NCBI GenBank assembly: GCA_019426215.1
Contig: CM033397.1
Location: 27,220,480 to 27,284,479, forward strand
DNA: 64,000 nucleotides
Source: Buddleja alternifolia
Lineage: Eukaryota > Streptophyta > Magnoliopsida > Lamiales > Scrophulariaceae
Direction: 5' to 3'
In this document: in pieces, positions 11,843 through 24,056 of the stretch
How the letters are laid out: each line of letters starts with the position of its first letter
Numbering within the stretch: the first letter of the stretch is position 1
Made by a program: the position numbers and the translations under genes
Notes under the pieces: generated by a model
Databases searched by the model: none
The model's input: only the letters and a program-made list of their open reading frames with translations
Told to the model about the DNA's origin: nothing

Positions 11843-14800
11843 TTGTGTTTTATGACCTCTAAGAGCCAGGAAATTGATCCAGAGATTGAAAGAACGTTCC
11901 ACAGATTAAGAAGAGAGGCTAAACGGGCAATTGAAGAGCAAAACTCAATACCTGAAGAGTCAATCCCTTCTCCAAAGAGAAGCACCGAATCTCTGCGCCT
12001 GTTTTCAAGTGATTCAGACGAAGAGGAAGTCATGGCAGCCAACAATAGGACTCTAAAGGAGTTGGCCGCTCCAAATTTTAATCAACAACCTTTATGCATT
12101 GAATACGCTACTTTAGATGTTGCTTTTGAATTGAAATCTGGATTGATTCACTTATTACCTAAATTTCGTGGTCTTGCAGGAGAGGATCCAAATAAACATC
12201 TGAAGGAGTTCCATGTTGTTTGTTCAAGCATGAGACCAACTGGAGTGTCCGAAGAGCAGATTAAATTGAGAGCTTTTCCATTTTCCTTAGCTGATGATGC
12301 AAAGGATTGGCTCTATTATTTACCGTCGGGGACGATAACAACATGGAATGAAGTGAAGAGGCTGTTTTTGGAAAAGTACTTCCCAGCTTCAAGGGCTGCC
12401 AACATAAGGAAAGAAATTCGTGGCATAAGGCAGTACAATGAAGAGTCATTATACGAATACTGGGAGCGTTTTAAGAAGTTGTGTGCAAGCTGCCCCCACC
12501 ACCAAATAAGTGAGCAATTGTTAATTCAATATTTTTATGAAGGCTTACTGTATATGGACAGGAACATGATTGATGCAGCGAGTGGAGGAGCGTTAGTAGA
12601 TAAAACCCCCACAGCTGCCAGAAATTTGATTTCCAATATGGCGGCAAATTCACAGCAATTTGGCATGAGGTTGGACCACACACCTAAAGCAGTTAATGAG
12701 GTAAGTACATCTAACCTTGAGCATCAAATTTCTGAGTTAACGTCATTAGTTCGTCAGATGGCGGTAGGAAATATGCAAGTAGCGAAGGTATGTGGTATTT
12801 GTTCAGTTACAGGACACCCCACTGATGCATGTCCTACATTGCAAGAAGAAACGAACCAGCAAGCCAATGCCATTGGAGGATTCCCAGGTCAGCAACAAAG
12901 AAAGTACGATCCTTATTCCAATTCATACAATCCAGGCTGGCGAGATCACCCCAATCTCAGTTATGGAAATCAAGTTGGACAAAATCGTTATCAAAATTCT
13001 TTCCAGCCTCGACAGCAACATCAAACGAATCAATCTTCAAATTCAGGTATGGCTTTAGATGAAATTGTTAAAGCTCTCGCTAACAATACCCAACAATTTC
13101 AACAGGAAACAAGAAACAGCATCCAAAATTTAGAGAAACAGATAAGTCAGTTAGCAACTTCGATGAGCAAGATGGAAGCTCAAGGTTTGGGCAAATTACC
13201 CTCCCAAACAATCATAAATCCTAGAGAGAATGCCAGTGTAGTAACTTTGCGGAGTGGAAAAGAAATTCAGAGCCCAACTCAAAGTGTGCCGGAAGAAGAA
13301 AAACCCACAGAAGCTAAAATTAGTCTCGAAGCTCCTAAGGTTAGTTTTCCTTCAAACATGCATAATTCCACTAACACTGTTCCTGTTTCCATCCCTTTTC
13401 CGAGCAGGTTAAGTAAATCCAAGAAACAAAATGAAGAGAAGGAGATATTGGAGACATTCAGGAAGGTAGCAGTAAACATTCCACTGCTTGATGCTATTAG
13501 TCAGATTCCGAGATATGCAAAATTTCTTAAGGAACTATGCACCACGAAGAGAAAGCTACGAGGAGACGAAAAGATTAAAGTGGATGAAAATGTGTCTGCA
13601 ATAATCCAGCGAAAACTGCCACCTAAGTGTAAGGATCCAGGTACGTTTACTATCCCTTGTGTGATTGGTAATAATAGATTTGAACGTGCCATGTTAGATT
13701 TAGGTGCATCAATTAACGTCATGCCTTATTCAATTTATGCATCTCTTAATTTGGGTCCCTTGAAACAAACTGGTGTTATTATACAATTCGCGGATCGATC
13801 TAATGCATATCCCGAGGGGGTTCTTGAGGATGTGTTAGTACAGGTGAATGAATTAATCTTTCCAGCTGATTTTTACGTTCTGAATATGGAAGATAATGGA
13901 TCCCCAAATCCAGCCCCGATCCTCCTAGGACGCCCCTTCCTCAAAACAGCAAGAACAAAGATTGATGCTCATGATGGCACTTTATCAATGGAGTTCGATG
14001 GGCAGATTGTCAAATTTAGCATATTCAAATCCATGAGGTATCCCCCTGATGTGAATTCAGTTTATTCTATTGATATTATTGATGTGTTAGCCCAGGAGGT
14101 TTTTGAGAAAAATCAAGTGGATGCATTGGAAGTAGTACTCAGTCATGGTTTATGGCAATTCGGGGAACATCTGAATTTTAGTGATGAAGTTGAAGAGATG
14201 ATTATGGCTTTGCAGTCCTTACCACCAGCCCCTAGCAGGTATAATGTGTTAAAAATTGAATTATCATTTAATCACACAAAATTGCTGCCATCTGTGTTGC
14301 AGGCACCGAATTTAGAACTTAAGCCCTTACCCGACCATCTGAAGTATGCGTACTTAGGGGAGACTGAGACCTTGCCAGTAATAATTGCAAAGAATCTGAC
14401 TATGGTGCAAGAGGAAAGACTTGTTAGAATACTTCGAGATCATAAGACAGCAATTGGATGGACTATAGCAGACATCAAGGGAATTAGTCCTTCCATGTGC
14501 ATGCACCGGATTTTGTTAGAGGATGACTCAAAACCAAGCAGAGAGGCTCAAAGGAGGTTGAATCCATTGATGATGGATGTAGTAAAGATAGAAATCCTGA
14601 AGTTGTTGGATGCAGGAGTTATTTACCCAATTTCAGACAGCAAATGGGTCAGTCCTGTTCAGGTTGTACCAAAAAAATCTGGAGTGACGGTAGTGCAGAA
14701 CCAGAATAATGAGCTAGTTCCTACGAGGATTCAAAATGGGTGGCGTGTTTGCATTGATTACCGCAAGCTGAATGCAGCAACGAGAAAGGACCATTTTCCT

Positions 14801-16681
14801 TTACCTTTTATTGATCAAATGCTTGAACGATTAGCCGGTAAATCTCATTATTGTTTTCTTGATGGTTACTCAGGTTATAACCAGATTGTGATTGCTCCTG
14901 AAGACCAAGAGAAAACCACATTCACGTGTCCCTTTGGAACATTCGCTTACCGGAGGATGCCGTTTGGACTTTGCAATGCACCAGCCACTTTTCAGCGATG
15001 CATGATAAGTATTTTCTCTGATTTAATCGAAAAGTACATTGAAGTTTTTATGGATGATTTTACTGTGCATGGGGATTCATTTGATTCTTGTCTTGAAAAT
15101 TTATCGCGTGTGCTTGATCGTTGCATTGACACAAACCTTGTTTTGAATTTTGAAAAATGTCATTTTATGGTAGAACAAGGGATTGTATTAGGACATGTTA
15201 TTTCATGTAGGGGTATTGAAGTAGATAAAGCTAAGGTAGATTTAATTGTGAACTTACCCTACCCCACATGTGTGAGGGATGTGCGATCTTTCCTTGGCCA
15301 TGCAGGTTTTTATCGTAGATTCATCAAGGATTTTTCGAAGATTGCATTGCCTCTATCCAAGTTGCTACAACAAGATGTGATTTTCGAATTCACCCAAGAC
15401 TGCAAGGATGCTTTTGATAAACTGAAATCAGCGTTAACCACTGCACCTTTGATGCAGCCACCAGATTGGTCTCTTCCATTCGAAATAATGTGTGATGCGA
15501 GTAATTATGCAATGGGAGCAGTTTTAGGACAACGAGTTGGCAAACAACCTCATGTGATCCATTATGCTTCCCGGACCCTTAACGCGGCTCAGTGCAATTA
15601 TTCAACTACTGAAAAAGAACTTTTGTCTATTGTTTTTGCTTTAGATAAATTTCGTTCTTATCTACTTGGATCTAAAGTGATTGTATTTTCTGATCATGCA
15701 GCTTTAAGACATCTTTTGGCGAAGAAAGAATCAAAACCGAGGTTAATGAGATGGATTCTTCTTCTTCAAGAATTTGATTTGGAGATTAAAGATAAAAAGG
15801 GGGCTGAAAATTTGGTGGCAGATCATTTGAGTCGATTAGTGCGAAAAGAAAATCTCGTGCCACTACAAGAATTCTTTCCGGATGAGCAATTGTTTGCTCT
15901 GCAAGGTATGGTTCCTTGGTATGCTGATTTAGTGAATTATTTAGTTTCTAGAACTTTACCTGATGATTTGAGTAGAGCTAAGAAAGATAAAATTAAGAGT
16001 GAGGCAAAATATTATGTGTGGGATGATCCATACTTGTGGAAGTTTTGTTCCGATCAAATTATTAGGAGATGTGTGCCTGATTCTGAATTAGAGTCTGTCT
16101 TGAAATTTTGTCATGCTTATGCGTGTGGTGGTCATTTTGGACCTAAGAGAACTGCAAGAAAAGTGTTAGATAGTGGTTTCTATTGGCCTACTTTATTCCG
16201 TGATGCTTATGACATGTGTAAAAATTGTGAACAATGTCAAAGAACGGGGAATTTAAGTCATAGGAATGAAATGCTTCAAACGCCCATACTTGTTTGTGAG
16301 ATTTTTGATATATGGGGTATTGATTTTATGGGACCTTTTCCTTCCTCCTTTGGTTTTGTTTATATCTTACTTGCGGTTGATTATGTTTCGAAGTGGGTGG
16401 AAGCTAAAACCACCCAAACTGATGATTCTAAAGCTGTTGTAGGTTTTCTCAAGTCTAACATTTTTAGTAGGTTTGGCATACCAAAAGCGTTGATAAGTGA
16501 TCAGGGGTCCCATTTTTGTAACCGAGCTGTGGACACTTTGCTAAAAAAATATGGGGTGTTTCATAAGACATCCACACCTTATCACCCTCAGACAAATGGG
16601 CAAGCCGAGGTGTCCAATCGAGAAGTCAAGTCCATCTTGGAAAAAACTGTAAATCCTAATCGAAAAGATTGGAGTCTTTGA
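11843..16681 (+). CDS. Athila-like gypsy gag-pol polyprotein, ends at a stop inside integrase
   Basis: The 1612-codon frame encodes Gag (about residues 60-260, with FRGLAGEDP and [13 protein letters not shown]). A zinc knuckle [14 protein letters not shown] lies near residue 316. The aspartic protease has [10 protein letters not shown] near 618 and LLGRPF near 693. RT runs from about 934 to 1130 with the catalytic motif FMDD near 1068. RNase H starts near 1212 ([15 protein letters not shown]). Integrase has an HHCC zinc module ([13 protein letters not shown], then CKNCEQC) near 1422-1465 and catalytic D, D and E near 1492, 1553 and 1588 (IDFMGP, SDQGSHF, NGQAEV). The start at 11843 is the first ATG in frame, about 350 bases after the primer site. 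The frame ends at TGA 16679-16681, before the integrase C-terminus, and homologous sequence continues in the same frame. The protease core is DLGAS rather than D-S/T-G. Activity is uncertain because of the stop. Confidence 0.95.
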   Translation: MCFMTSKSQEIDPEIERTFHRLRREAKRAIEEQNSIPEESIPSPKRSTESLRLFSSDSDEEEVMAANNRTLKELAAPNFNQQPLCIEYATLDVAFELKSGLIHLLPKFRGLAGEDPNKHLKEFHVVCSSMRPTGVSEEQIKLRAFPFSLADDAKDWLYYLPSGTITTWNEVKRLFLEKYFPASRAANIRKEIRGIRQYNEESLYEYWERFKKLCASCPHHQISEQLLIQYFYEGLLYMDRNMIDAASGGALVDKTPTAARNLISNMAANSQQFGMRLDHTPKAVNEVSTSNLEHQISELTSLVRQMAVGNMQVAKVCGICSVTGHPTDACPTLQEETNQQANAIGGFPGQQQRKYDPYSNSYNPGWRDHPNLSYGNQVGQNRYQNSFQPRQQHQTNQSSNSGMALDEIVKALANNTQQFQQETRNSIQNLEKQISQLATSMSKMEAQGLGKLPSQTIINPRENASVVTLRSGKEIQSPTQSVPEEEKPTEAKISLEAPKVSFPSNMHNSTNTVPVSIPFPSRLSKSKKQNEEKEILETFRKVAVNIPLLDAISQIPRYAKFLKELCTTKRKLRGDEKIKVDENVSAIIQRKLPPKCKDPGTFTIPCVIGNNRFERAMLDLGASINVMPYSIYASLNLGPLKQTGVIIQFADRSNAYPEGVLEDVLVQVNELIFPADFYVLNMEDNGSPNPAPILLGRPFLKTARTKIDAHDGTLSMEFDGQIVKFSIFKSMRYPPDVNSVYSIDIIDVLAQEVFEKNQVDALEVVLSHGLWQFGEHLNFSDEVEEMIMALQSLPPAPSRYNVLKIELSFNHTKLLPSVLQAPNLELKPLPDHLKYAYLGETETLPVIIAKNLTMVQEERLVRILRDHKTAIGWTIADIKGISPSMCMHRILLEDDSKPSREAQRRLNPLMMDVVKIEILKLLDAGVIYPISDSKWVSPVQVVPKKSGVTVVQNQNNELVPTRIQNGWRVCIDYRKLNAATRKDHFPLPFIDQMLERLAGKSHYCFLDGYSGYNQIVIAPEDQEKTTFTCPFGTFAYRRMPFGLCNAPATFQRCMISIFSDLIEKYIEVFMDDFTVHGDSFDSCLENLSRVLDRCIDTNLVLNFEKCHFMVEQGIVLGHVISCRGIEVDKAKVDLIVNLPYPTCVRDVRSFLGHAGFYRRFIKDFSKIALPLSKLLQQDVIFEFTQDCKDAFDKLKSALTTAPLMQPPDWSLPFEIMCDASNYAMGAVLGQRVGKQPHVIHYASRTLNAAQCNYSTTEKELLSIVFALDKFRSYLLGSKVIVFSDHAALRHLLAKKESKPRLMRWILLLQEFDLEIKDKKGAENLVADHLSRLVRKENLVPLQEFFPDEQLFALQGMVPWYADLVNYLVSRTLPDDLSRAKKDKIKSEAKYYVWDDPYLWKFCSDQIIRRCVPDSELESVLKFCHAYACGGHFGPKRTARKVLDSGFYWPTLFRDAYDMCKNCEQCQRTGNLSHRNEMLQTPILVCEIFDIWGIDFMGPFPSSFGFVYILLAVDYVSKWVEAKTTQTDDSKAVVGFLKSNIFSRFGIPKALISDQGSHFCNRAVDTLLKKYGVFHKTSTPYHPQTNGQAEVSNREVKSILEKTVNPNRKDWSL

Positions 16682-17212
16682 CTTGAAGATGCATTATGGG
16701 CGTACCGGATAGCCTACAAAACACCTATTGGGATGTCTCCATATAGGTTAGTCTTTGGTAAATCGTGTCATCTTCCGGTGGAATTGGAACACAAAGCGTT
16801 TTGGGCTGTAAAGAGTTGCAATTTAGATAGAGATCAAACTGGTATACATAGGAAGTTGCAACTACAAGAGTTAGAAGAGATTCGCCTTAATGCTTATGAG
16901 AATTCCCGAATTTACAAGGAGAAGACCAAGGAGTTTCATGACAAGATGATCTCTAGGAAGGAATTTGTGATTGGACAAAAAGTGTTGCTTTACAACTCAA
17001 GACTCAAATTAATGCCTGGTAAGTTACGTTCTCGTTGGGTTGGACCTTTTGTTGTGATTAATGTATTTTCTTATGGTGCAGTAGAGATTCAAAGCTTAGA
17101 AACTAACAAGTTGTTCAAGGTAAATGGACATAGACTTAAACCTTTCTATGAAGGTTTTCAAGAGCATACAATTGAAGAAGTTTCATTGATCAATCCAACT
17201 TACTTGGATTAA
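16682..17212 (+). pseudogene. Integrase C-terminal part of element A, cut off by the internal stop
   Basis: The same frame continues directly after the TGA at 16679-16681. It holds the end of the integrase core ([21 protein letters not shown]) and the C-terminal GPF-like region ([31 protein letters not shown]) and ends at TAA 17210-17212. The nearest in-frame ATG is 16733, but nothing suggests separate translation. Without this segment the integrase lacks its DNA-binding tail. Confidence 0.9.
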
Positions 17213-17220
17213 AAGGCTGC

Positions 17221-17240
17221 AAAGTCGAGCCAACGACTTT
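17221..17240 (+). other. Stem-loop 1 after pol, element A
   Basis: AAAGTCG-AGCCAA-CGACTTT, a perfect 7-bp stem with six-base loop, nine bases after the pol stop. In element D (38855-38874, minus) the loop-closing pair G-C is A-T and pairing is kept. Confidence 0.7.
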
Positions 17241-17254
17241 AAAAAAAGGCGCTG

Positions 17255-17272
17255 CTTGGGAGGCAACCCAAG
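17255..17272 (+). other. Stem-loop 2 after pol, element A
   Basis: CTTGGG-AGGCAA-CCCAAG, a perfect 6-bp stem. It is identical in element D at 38825-38842 (minus strand), although the flanks differ. Confidence 0.75.
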
Positions 17273-17373
17273 AGTGGCTGAACGAACACCATCAGATTTG
17301 CTTTCTTTTTCCCTATCTCTTTTAATTTCGTTTGTTCATTTTTTATTTTTTTTTATTTATTTTCATTCTGTGT

Positions 17374-17410
17374 TGCATTGAGGACAATGCAGATTTTAAG
17401 TGTGGGGGAG
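17374..17410 (+). other. Internal stem-loop plus polypurine-like tract, element A
   Basis: TGCATTG-AGGA-CAATGCA (17374-17391) is followed after six bases by AAGTGTGGGGGAG (17398-17410). It lies about 1 kb upstream of the true 3' polypurine tract and has the same layout. A role as a second plus-strand primer is possible but unproven. Confidence 0.65.
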
Positions 17411-18406
17411 ATGGTTAGTTATTTGTTTTATGAGTTAAAAAAAAAAAACAAAATTTCTTTATTGTGCAGCCAAGTAAGGTAGTGAAAAATTATTTTCCTT
17501 CATCAGTGGTAGATTGAAAAATAGACTAGATTCAATAGAGAAGTTAAGTAGTGTTTAAATTGTTATGATTGTTGAAGTACAGGCTTTTAGAGAAATTCGT
17601 GTGAATTCGTAATTTAGCATAACTTTGTATGTGACTTTTGACTTGCTGAAATCCCTTCAAATTCCTCAAGGTTAATCTGGTTGATAGTGACTTAAAATAA
17701 TAATGGATGAAATTCCTCGGTGTAAAGTTTGAGGCGTAAATTGCGTAATGTTGAAAATATAGTATAGCGCCTGGGATTATCTACACTGAAGGGATTAAGC
17801 CTGAGGAGTTTTCAAGCTTGGTAACCTAAGACTATCTAGTCTGGGATCTATCGGCCCAAACCTGCTACCGTGTTGGAAATCTAATAGGGCTATTCAAAGT
17901 ATGTCCAGAATGAAATGATCCGCTTGTTGAGTAACCGGGTGCATTCATGAGTAATGTTTGTATTCGCGTCAAAAGACAAGTGTGTGCTTAATAATAAAAT
18001 GTTGCTCGTTTTAATTTATTATTCATGCTTGAGGAAATATAAAGGGATGATGTTGAGTTAAATGTTGCATTAATAGTATTGCGGTTACAAAATGAAGTGA
18101 ATTCTTGAGAAGTTTGTGTGAATGCAAGAGTAATGGTGGACACATGATTGACCTTTCTAGCGAATTTTGTTAATTTTTGGTTACGAATTGATGATGTTTG
18201 GAAGAAAATTTCATGAACTTGCTTGTTTGTACATTGAGAGATTGATTTTGTGGGTATATCTTCTGCAAACCCTCACGAGACTAAACTCGTCCACTAGGGG
18301 TAACCTAGGGGTTTAAAGGCTTGTTGCATATGCTAAATGCAACCGTGTTACCTATGAAAGTGGTTGGCTTTAGTTTTAGTTTTTTTTTTCTAGTTTCTCT
18401 TTATCT

Positions 18407-18444
18407 TTGCCCGAGGACGTGCAAGAGCTAAGTGTGGGGGAATT
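18407..18444 (+). promoter_or_regulatory. 3' polypurine tract of element A with preceding stem-loop
   Basis: A stem of TTGC/GCAA plus inner CG/CG around loop AGGA (18407-18424) is followed by AAGTGTGGGGGAATT, which ends directly at the 3' LTR start. It is the expected plus-strand priming site. Confidence 0.8.
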
Positions 18445-19950
18445 TGATAAGTGCAATATTTATATATTTTATTACCTCTATCTTTAGCATTTTATTGTGA
18501 TTATATGGCCATTGGAACTGATTTTATCTCATTTTGTGATTTGGGCAAGAGTTGAAGTGCAAAATACCAATTTCAATCAAAATGACAGATTTGGCGATGT
18601 TTCGGAAATATTAATATATCTGGAGATACAGACATTAGTTTCTATTGAATTTTATCTAGTTGGAAAGCTAAGACAAAGGCCTATATTTCTTATGAAAAGG
18701 TCCAGACCCAGTTCGGAAGTTAAAGGGCTCGAAAGTGTTGAAGATTTCTGTTCTGGACTGGACTGGAATGCGCAGCTTTGGTGAAAAATTCATAACTAGA
18801 GTTATGTGTCTTGGATTCAGTCAAGGCCAGTTGGAAATGAAAGCTAACACATAAAGCTATAAATGTCTAGAAGGAGTCAAAGTCAGATTCGATGAATTAG
18901 AGGTGACAAATCAGAATGTAAAGGGAAGAATATATTCTCCATGCTTTGATGTTAAAGAGAAGAATATATTCTCCATGCTTTGATGTTAAAGGGAAGAATA
19001 TATTCTCCATACTTTGATGTTAAAGGGAAGAATATATTCTCTATGTCTTGATAAAGGAAGAGAGAATATATTCTCTCTATGATTATGTCATCTTTTCATT
19101 GCCTATATATATGTCTTGCAAGAGTTGAAGAAGAACAACAAAAACAAGAAGAAAACAAAGAGAAGCGAGTTAGAAAAAATAGTATTTTCAAGTTTTATGC
19201 TTACAATTATGAGTAGCTAAGTTTTTATTTCGATTCAAGGGAGTTCATTTTGATTCACATGTTGTGAGACACGGAGCTTCATCTATCTATCTACGGTTTG
19301 ATTATCTTTTGTTTCTTATTCTTAATGTTCATGCTTGTTTAGATAATAATCTAAGGTGCACATTAGTTGATTATCTATTACAATCTATTGCTAACAAATC
19401 TTCATAATCCGTAATTGTTATGTTTGATTTGTGCATGTAGCAATTAGGTTTTCATGATTAGGATCCCAATTTTCGTTGATAACCTAAGGGAAACATTAGA
19501 GTAAATTAAATAGTTGGCGCTTGCTTAAACTATTGTTTATCCTTAGTCGCTTCTAATTCGTTATGCTATTATTAACATGATTAGGATTGCTTAATACCGA
19601 GTCAGTTGATAATAAGAATTTAACCGGGTGCTGGGCTTTGGTTAATGATATACGGAAGTTAATAGGGATATAAATAGCTGGTTATTTATGTTCTTGGCTA
19701 AGTAATCAAAGAATAGATAGTATTTTAGGTGTCTATGATCAACTTGAATTGAAGAACGAACTATCCTTGAATCGATGCTTTACATTTATTGAACTTCCTA
19801 TTTAATTCCTGTCATTATTAATTCATCAAACAAACCTCCCCATTGAATATTATTTTGATCAACCAATCTCTAGGGTTCGACCTGGACTTACGAGTACTAC
19901 AAATTCTTGTGAGAACAGTAATTATATTTTGGTGCATTCGACACGTACCA
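18445..19950 (+). repeat. 3' LTR of element A
   Basis: 1506 bp, TGATAAG...CGTACCA. Its length equals the 5' LTR plus one 34-bp unit minus a 12-bp block. Five palindromes lie at 18927, 18961, 18995, 19029 and 19063; the TATA-like box is at 19103. Confidence 0.95.
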
Positions 19951-19955
19951 AATGG
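19951..19955. repeat. Target site duplication AATGG, right copy, element A
   Basis: Matches 9982-9986. Reading across the two copies keeps the copia 2 integrase frame continuous. Confidence 0.95.
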
Positions 19956-22267
19956 CTCGTGGAGGTTTCTACTACTTCATCACTTTCACAGACGATCATT
20001 CAAGATATGGTCTAGTGTACCTGATGAAGCAAAAGTCTAAATCCTTTGAAAGCTTCAAAGAATTCAAAGCTTTGGTAGAAAATCAAACTGGGCAGAATAT
20101 AAACTCTGCGATCGGAACGTGGAGGAGAATATATGAGTGCCGAGTTTAATGAATTCCTTAGAGAACAAGGAATAATGTTACAACTAACACCACCAGCAAC
20201 TCCACAACTAAATGGAGTAGTTGAGCGAAGGAACCGAACTATGTTGGACATGGTTTGTTCCATGCTTAGTTACACTGATTTACCCATTTCATTGTGGGGA
20301 CACGCTCTCCTTACTGTTGCTTATATATATTGAACAGTTGTCCCTCCAAATCCATTCCTAAAACTCCACATGAGATGTGGAATAATAGGAAACCAATTCT
20401 TAATCATTTGAGGATGTCTTGCTTATGTCAAGAAGACTAAAGTGGAGAAATTGGAGACAAGATCCCTCATGGGTTTCATTGGTTATCCTGAAGATTCCAT
20501 GGGATTCTTCTTTTACCTACATGATGATCAGAGAATCATTGTGGCCCTACAAGCCCACTTCCTAGAAAATGAATTCATCTTGGAAGGGGGCAAAGATTGA
20601 AAGATTGTTCTAGAAGAACAATATGAAACTCCTTCTAAGACATCTGTCCAAGAACCAAGGCCTAACCCAATAGTAGCACAACCACCACGTAGATCTGGTA
20701 GAATACCATATGGGGAGCTAGAGCTTCAAACTGTAGTACAAGAGGGTCATGAACATGATCTTGGTACCTATGATCAAGCGATGGTGGATGTCGACTCTTG
20801 AAGATGGGGAGAAGCGAAGGAAACAAAAAATAAACTTTACGCAATCGAACCAAGTCTGGACTTTGGTAGATCGTCCTGAAGGTATAAAACCTATAGGATG
20901 TAAGTGGATCTACAAAAGAAAGATAGGTAGTGATGGCAAAGTTGACACCTTTAAATTCCAAACTTGTAGCGAAAGGGTATAGTCAAAGAGAAGGAATTGA
21001 CTATCAAGAAACCTTTTCGCCTGTGGCCATGATAAAGTCCATTTGAATACTGTTATCCATAGCTGCATACTTAGATTATGAGATATGGCAGATGGATGTC
21101 AAAATGGCTTTTCTAAATGGATTCCTCGAAGAGGATATCTATATGGAATAGTAAAGGGTTTTGTATCCGAAACCAATATCCATAAAGTATGTAAACTTGA
21201 GATGTCCATAGACGGTCTCAAGCAAGCATCTAGAAACTGGAACCTCCGTTTTAATGAAGTAGTAAAGGGATATGGCTTCATCAAGAACGAAGATGAACCC
21301 TGTGTCTACAAGAAGACTAGTGGGAGCAAAATCTCGTTCTTAGTACTATAGGTGGATGACATTCTACTTATAGAAAATGACGTGGGAATGCTCACCACCG
21401 TCAAGAAATGGCTTTTGAGTACGTTTTCCATGAAAGACTTGGGAGAAGCGACATACATTCTAGGAATTTGTATCTATAGAGATAGAATAAATAGAATGAT
21501 AGGTCTCTCCCAAGCCCTTTACTTAGAAAAGGTCCTAAAGAGGTTTAGGAAGGACAATTCTAAGAAAGGATTTCTTCCCATGAGACATGGAGTACACTTG
21601 TCCAAATCTATGTGTCCTCAAAGTGAGAAAGATAGAAAGGAGATGAGTAAAGTAGCCTATGGTAGCCTTATGTATGCAATGTTGTGTACAAGACCCGACA
21701 TTGCCTATGCTATAAGCGTGGTAAGTCGATTTCAGGCAAACCCCAAAAAGGAGCATTGGATAGCTGTGAAAAATATCCTAAAGTATCTCAAGAGAACTAT
21801 GGATATGATTCTCATCTATGGAGGTGGATACCTGAAGATGGAAGATTACACTGACTCAGATTTCCAATCTGATGTTGATGACCATAAATCCACTTTAGGG
21901 TCTGTTTTCACGCTTAATGGTGGGGCGGTGTCTTGAAAAAGTTCCAAACAAAGCACAACCGCGGATTCCACCAGGGTTCCTCGGTAAACTTGAAGTGGTT
22001 CCTAGTTCACAGCTCCCGTTTCCACTTTATTGTGATAACAATGGAACAATAGTGCAAGTTAAGGAACCAAGGTCTCATAACAAGTCTAAATACATTGAGA
22101 GAAGATTTCACATCATCAGAGAGATTGTTGGCAGATGGGAGATAGCAATGCAGAAAATAGTATCAACTGATAATATGACTGACCCGTTCACCAAACCACT
22201 ACCTCAGGCTGTTCTGGACCGACACCTGGAAGGGATGGGTATAAGATACCACAATGAGTGGCATTGA
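19951..22267 (+). pseudogene. Copia 2 integrase (rest), RT and RNase H, broken
   Basis: Integrase resumes MARGGFYYFITFTDDHSRYG and continues to the NGVVERRNRTML region near 20205-20245. A degenerate linker follows. RT pieces include IGCKWIYKRKIGSDGKV (20895), a MAFLNGFLEEDIYME-like stretch near 21105 and the catalytic region VDDILLIEND at about 21352, with a stop just before it. RNase H follows (RPDIAYAISVVSRF near 21690, YTDSDFQSDVDDHKSTLG near 21850). Sequence is lost near 21935-22010 where the central RNase H residues should be. The tail ends ...RYHNEWH at 22267. Confidence 0.85.
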
Positions 22268-22282
22268 GTGCACGTGGAAAAT

Positions 22283-24056
22283 TTTTAGGATTATGCACTC
22301 AGATGCCATAGAGGATAGAATGATAGGGCATCTTTCTTGTAATTAACTTATTTTGATATAATTAATAAAGGCATTATTTAGTTTTCACTTAAATCTTATA
22401 TGCTTCTATAAGTAGTGTAAAACGTTTTGTCTATGTTTACAGTGTGATCCCTCTACTTCCTATGGGATAGGAAGATTGGCACTAGAGAGATCGATCTTGA
22501 TTACTAAAACAAGTTCACGAGTAAAATGAAGTCTTTAATGGACAAATAAAGGCTTAGAACACTTGTACAATCTTATCTCTGACATGGGAGTGCCTGTCTA
22601 GTACCATGGGATGGTAGGAGATTAAGATTGTAGGCACTTCAGTGGAACTGATATGCTCGAACACAACTCACATCGGTTCTGTCACATGGGTTTTCACTCT
22701 ATGACTATCAATGACAGAACTGATTATGCGTAATAGGTATAAGTGAACCTTTGACCTGAAATATCAGGCTGAAGATGCACTTGTGACGTCAAGTATTTCA
22801 TTAGAGTAGTTAGACCCAATTCACCCGTTGGTGGGGTCAACCTCGAAATGCGACTTGATGGGCAAGTGGTAGTCTTAGCTGATATCTATATGGGATTTGT
22901 TCTCTCATAAGTGAGTGAGAAAGTACCGTATGTGATTATAGATACATAGAGATCAAAGTCTTTAGCCAAAGCAAAACGAGACGATCGTGCGAGGCACTAA
23001 ATCAATCTCAATGATCTCGTATTATTATAATTAATACATATGGTCAAGTCCAGTGAGTTTGACATAACCATGACTCTCACTTGATTGGGGTGCACGAACA
23101 AAGAATTTATACTTATATGGTATTTACGATAGGAAGGTTGCAGAATGATCCTATCATTCGATTTCGTTTGGGCTACGAAGTGTGCCACATGACTAGCTAG
23201 GTGTTACCCACTTCCTTTGGTTTTCTCTCATTTCCAAATGAAACGAACCTGAAGAGTCGCGCTAAGGGATTGATAAAGAAAAATGAAAAAAGGAGTTTCT
23301 ATTTTTCTTCTACGACTTTTTAATTTACGGGATAAATTAAATAATTAATTATTCATTAGATGAAATAATTAATTATAAGGATAAGACCAATTATTAATTA
23401 ATTTTCTATGAAAATTAATTAATTAATTAATTTATCTAATTATTTTGATTATTTATTTAGTTTATTTATTTATTGCATATAATAAATAATTAATTAAAAA
23501 AAGTTAAAACAAAAGGAGCCCTGAGACTTGAGGAAGGCGTCCAAGAGAAACCCTATCAAGCCATGCTGGGCATCCATAAGGATGCCCAACTTACAATGGG
23601 TCTTTTATTTTGTCTTGTTCGGTACATCAATGAGATATATAAGGAGTCTTTTGACCTAGAACAATGGACACTCTGTCATAACTCTCCTATAAAGAAAAGA
23701 GGAAAAATCCTTCTCCCTTTCTCTAATACTATCCGTCGGCCCCCTTTAGAGATTTAGTGGGAATTTTTCGTCAATCAATCCTGCGTGATAATTTAGAGAC
23801 AGCGTAATTTCGTTGTTCGGATCAAATTCAATAATTGAAGATTACACGAGGATTGAAGATACCAAGACTTCAACCATTCAAATTTTTGAGGAGGAAGAAG
23901 AATCTCCAACCACTTCGCTTCAACGGGTAAGTGGTTATTCGATAAACGAATTAATCAATTTGAATATGCAATCATAGAAATTCAACTTTGGGTTTTTAAA
24001 ATAAAATTTTTAAAATTTTTCTGCTGCGTTTATTTGATTTTTTGCATAACCCAACA
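22283..24056 (+). repeat. 3' LTR of copia element 2
   Basis: About 1774 bp, from the degenerate start TTTTAGGATTATG (first bases apparently changed from TG) to GCATAACCCAACA. It follows the degenerate purine tract GTGGAAAAT. The 23330-23500 part is almost pure AT with many AATTAATT runs. Its last 430 bp match the 5' remnant at 5953-6383. Confidence 0.8.

Larger units (their letters stand above)
17213..18444 (+). other. 3' untranslated region of element A
   Basis: No coding frame of note; an envelope-like gene, usual in full Athila elements, is absent. It begins with two stem-loops (17221-17272), then an internal stem-loop plus purine tract (17374-17410), then about 1 kb of AT-rich sequence, and ends with a second stem-loop plus polypurine tract at the LTR. 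The related element D has the same plan. Confidence 0.75.
9987..19950 (+). mobile_element. Athila-like Ty3/gypsy element A, nearly complete
   Basis: The 9964-bp element has two LTRs (1484 and 1506 bp), a five-base target duplication, an Asp-tRNA-type primer site, a long gag-pol frame, a 1.2-kb 3' untranslated region and a polypurine tract. Domain order is Gag, protease, RT, RNase H, integrase, as in Ty3/gypsy. The Gag, the primer type and the 3' region resemble Athila-group elements. No envelope-like frame lies between pol and the 3' LTR. LTR differences are an extra 34-bp repeat unit and a 12-bp indel plus few substitutions, so the insertion looks young. One internal stop interrupts integrase. 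Confidence 0.95.
5943..24056 (+). mobile_element. Ty1/copia element 2, host of two nested insertions
   Basis: The element runs from a 5' LTR remnant (5943-6383) through a primer site, a 2-kb leader, Gag, protease and integrase. It is interrupted at 9987-19950 by gypsy element A. Integrase, RT and RNase H resume at 19951, and the 3' LTR is 22283-24056. Both LTR copies end in GCATAACCCAACA. The 5' LTR is cut short on the left by the SIRE-like insertion. The right flank (24057) is the body of copia element 3, so element 2 inserted into element 3. Coding parts carry many stops and frameshifts. Confidence 0.85.

Noticed and set aside
17213..18444. Envelope-like gene expected in full Athila elements
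   Set aside because: No frame of useful length and no signal or membrane segments in this region.
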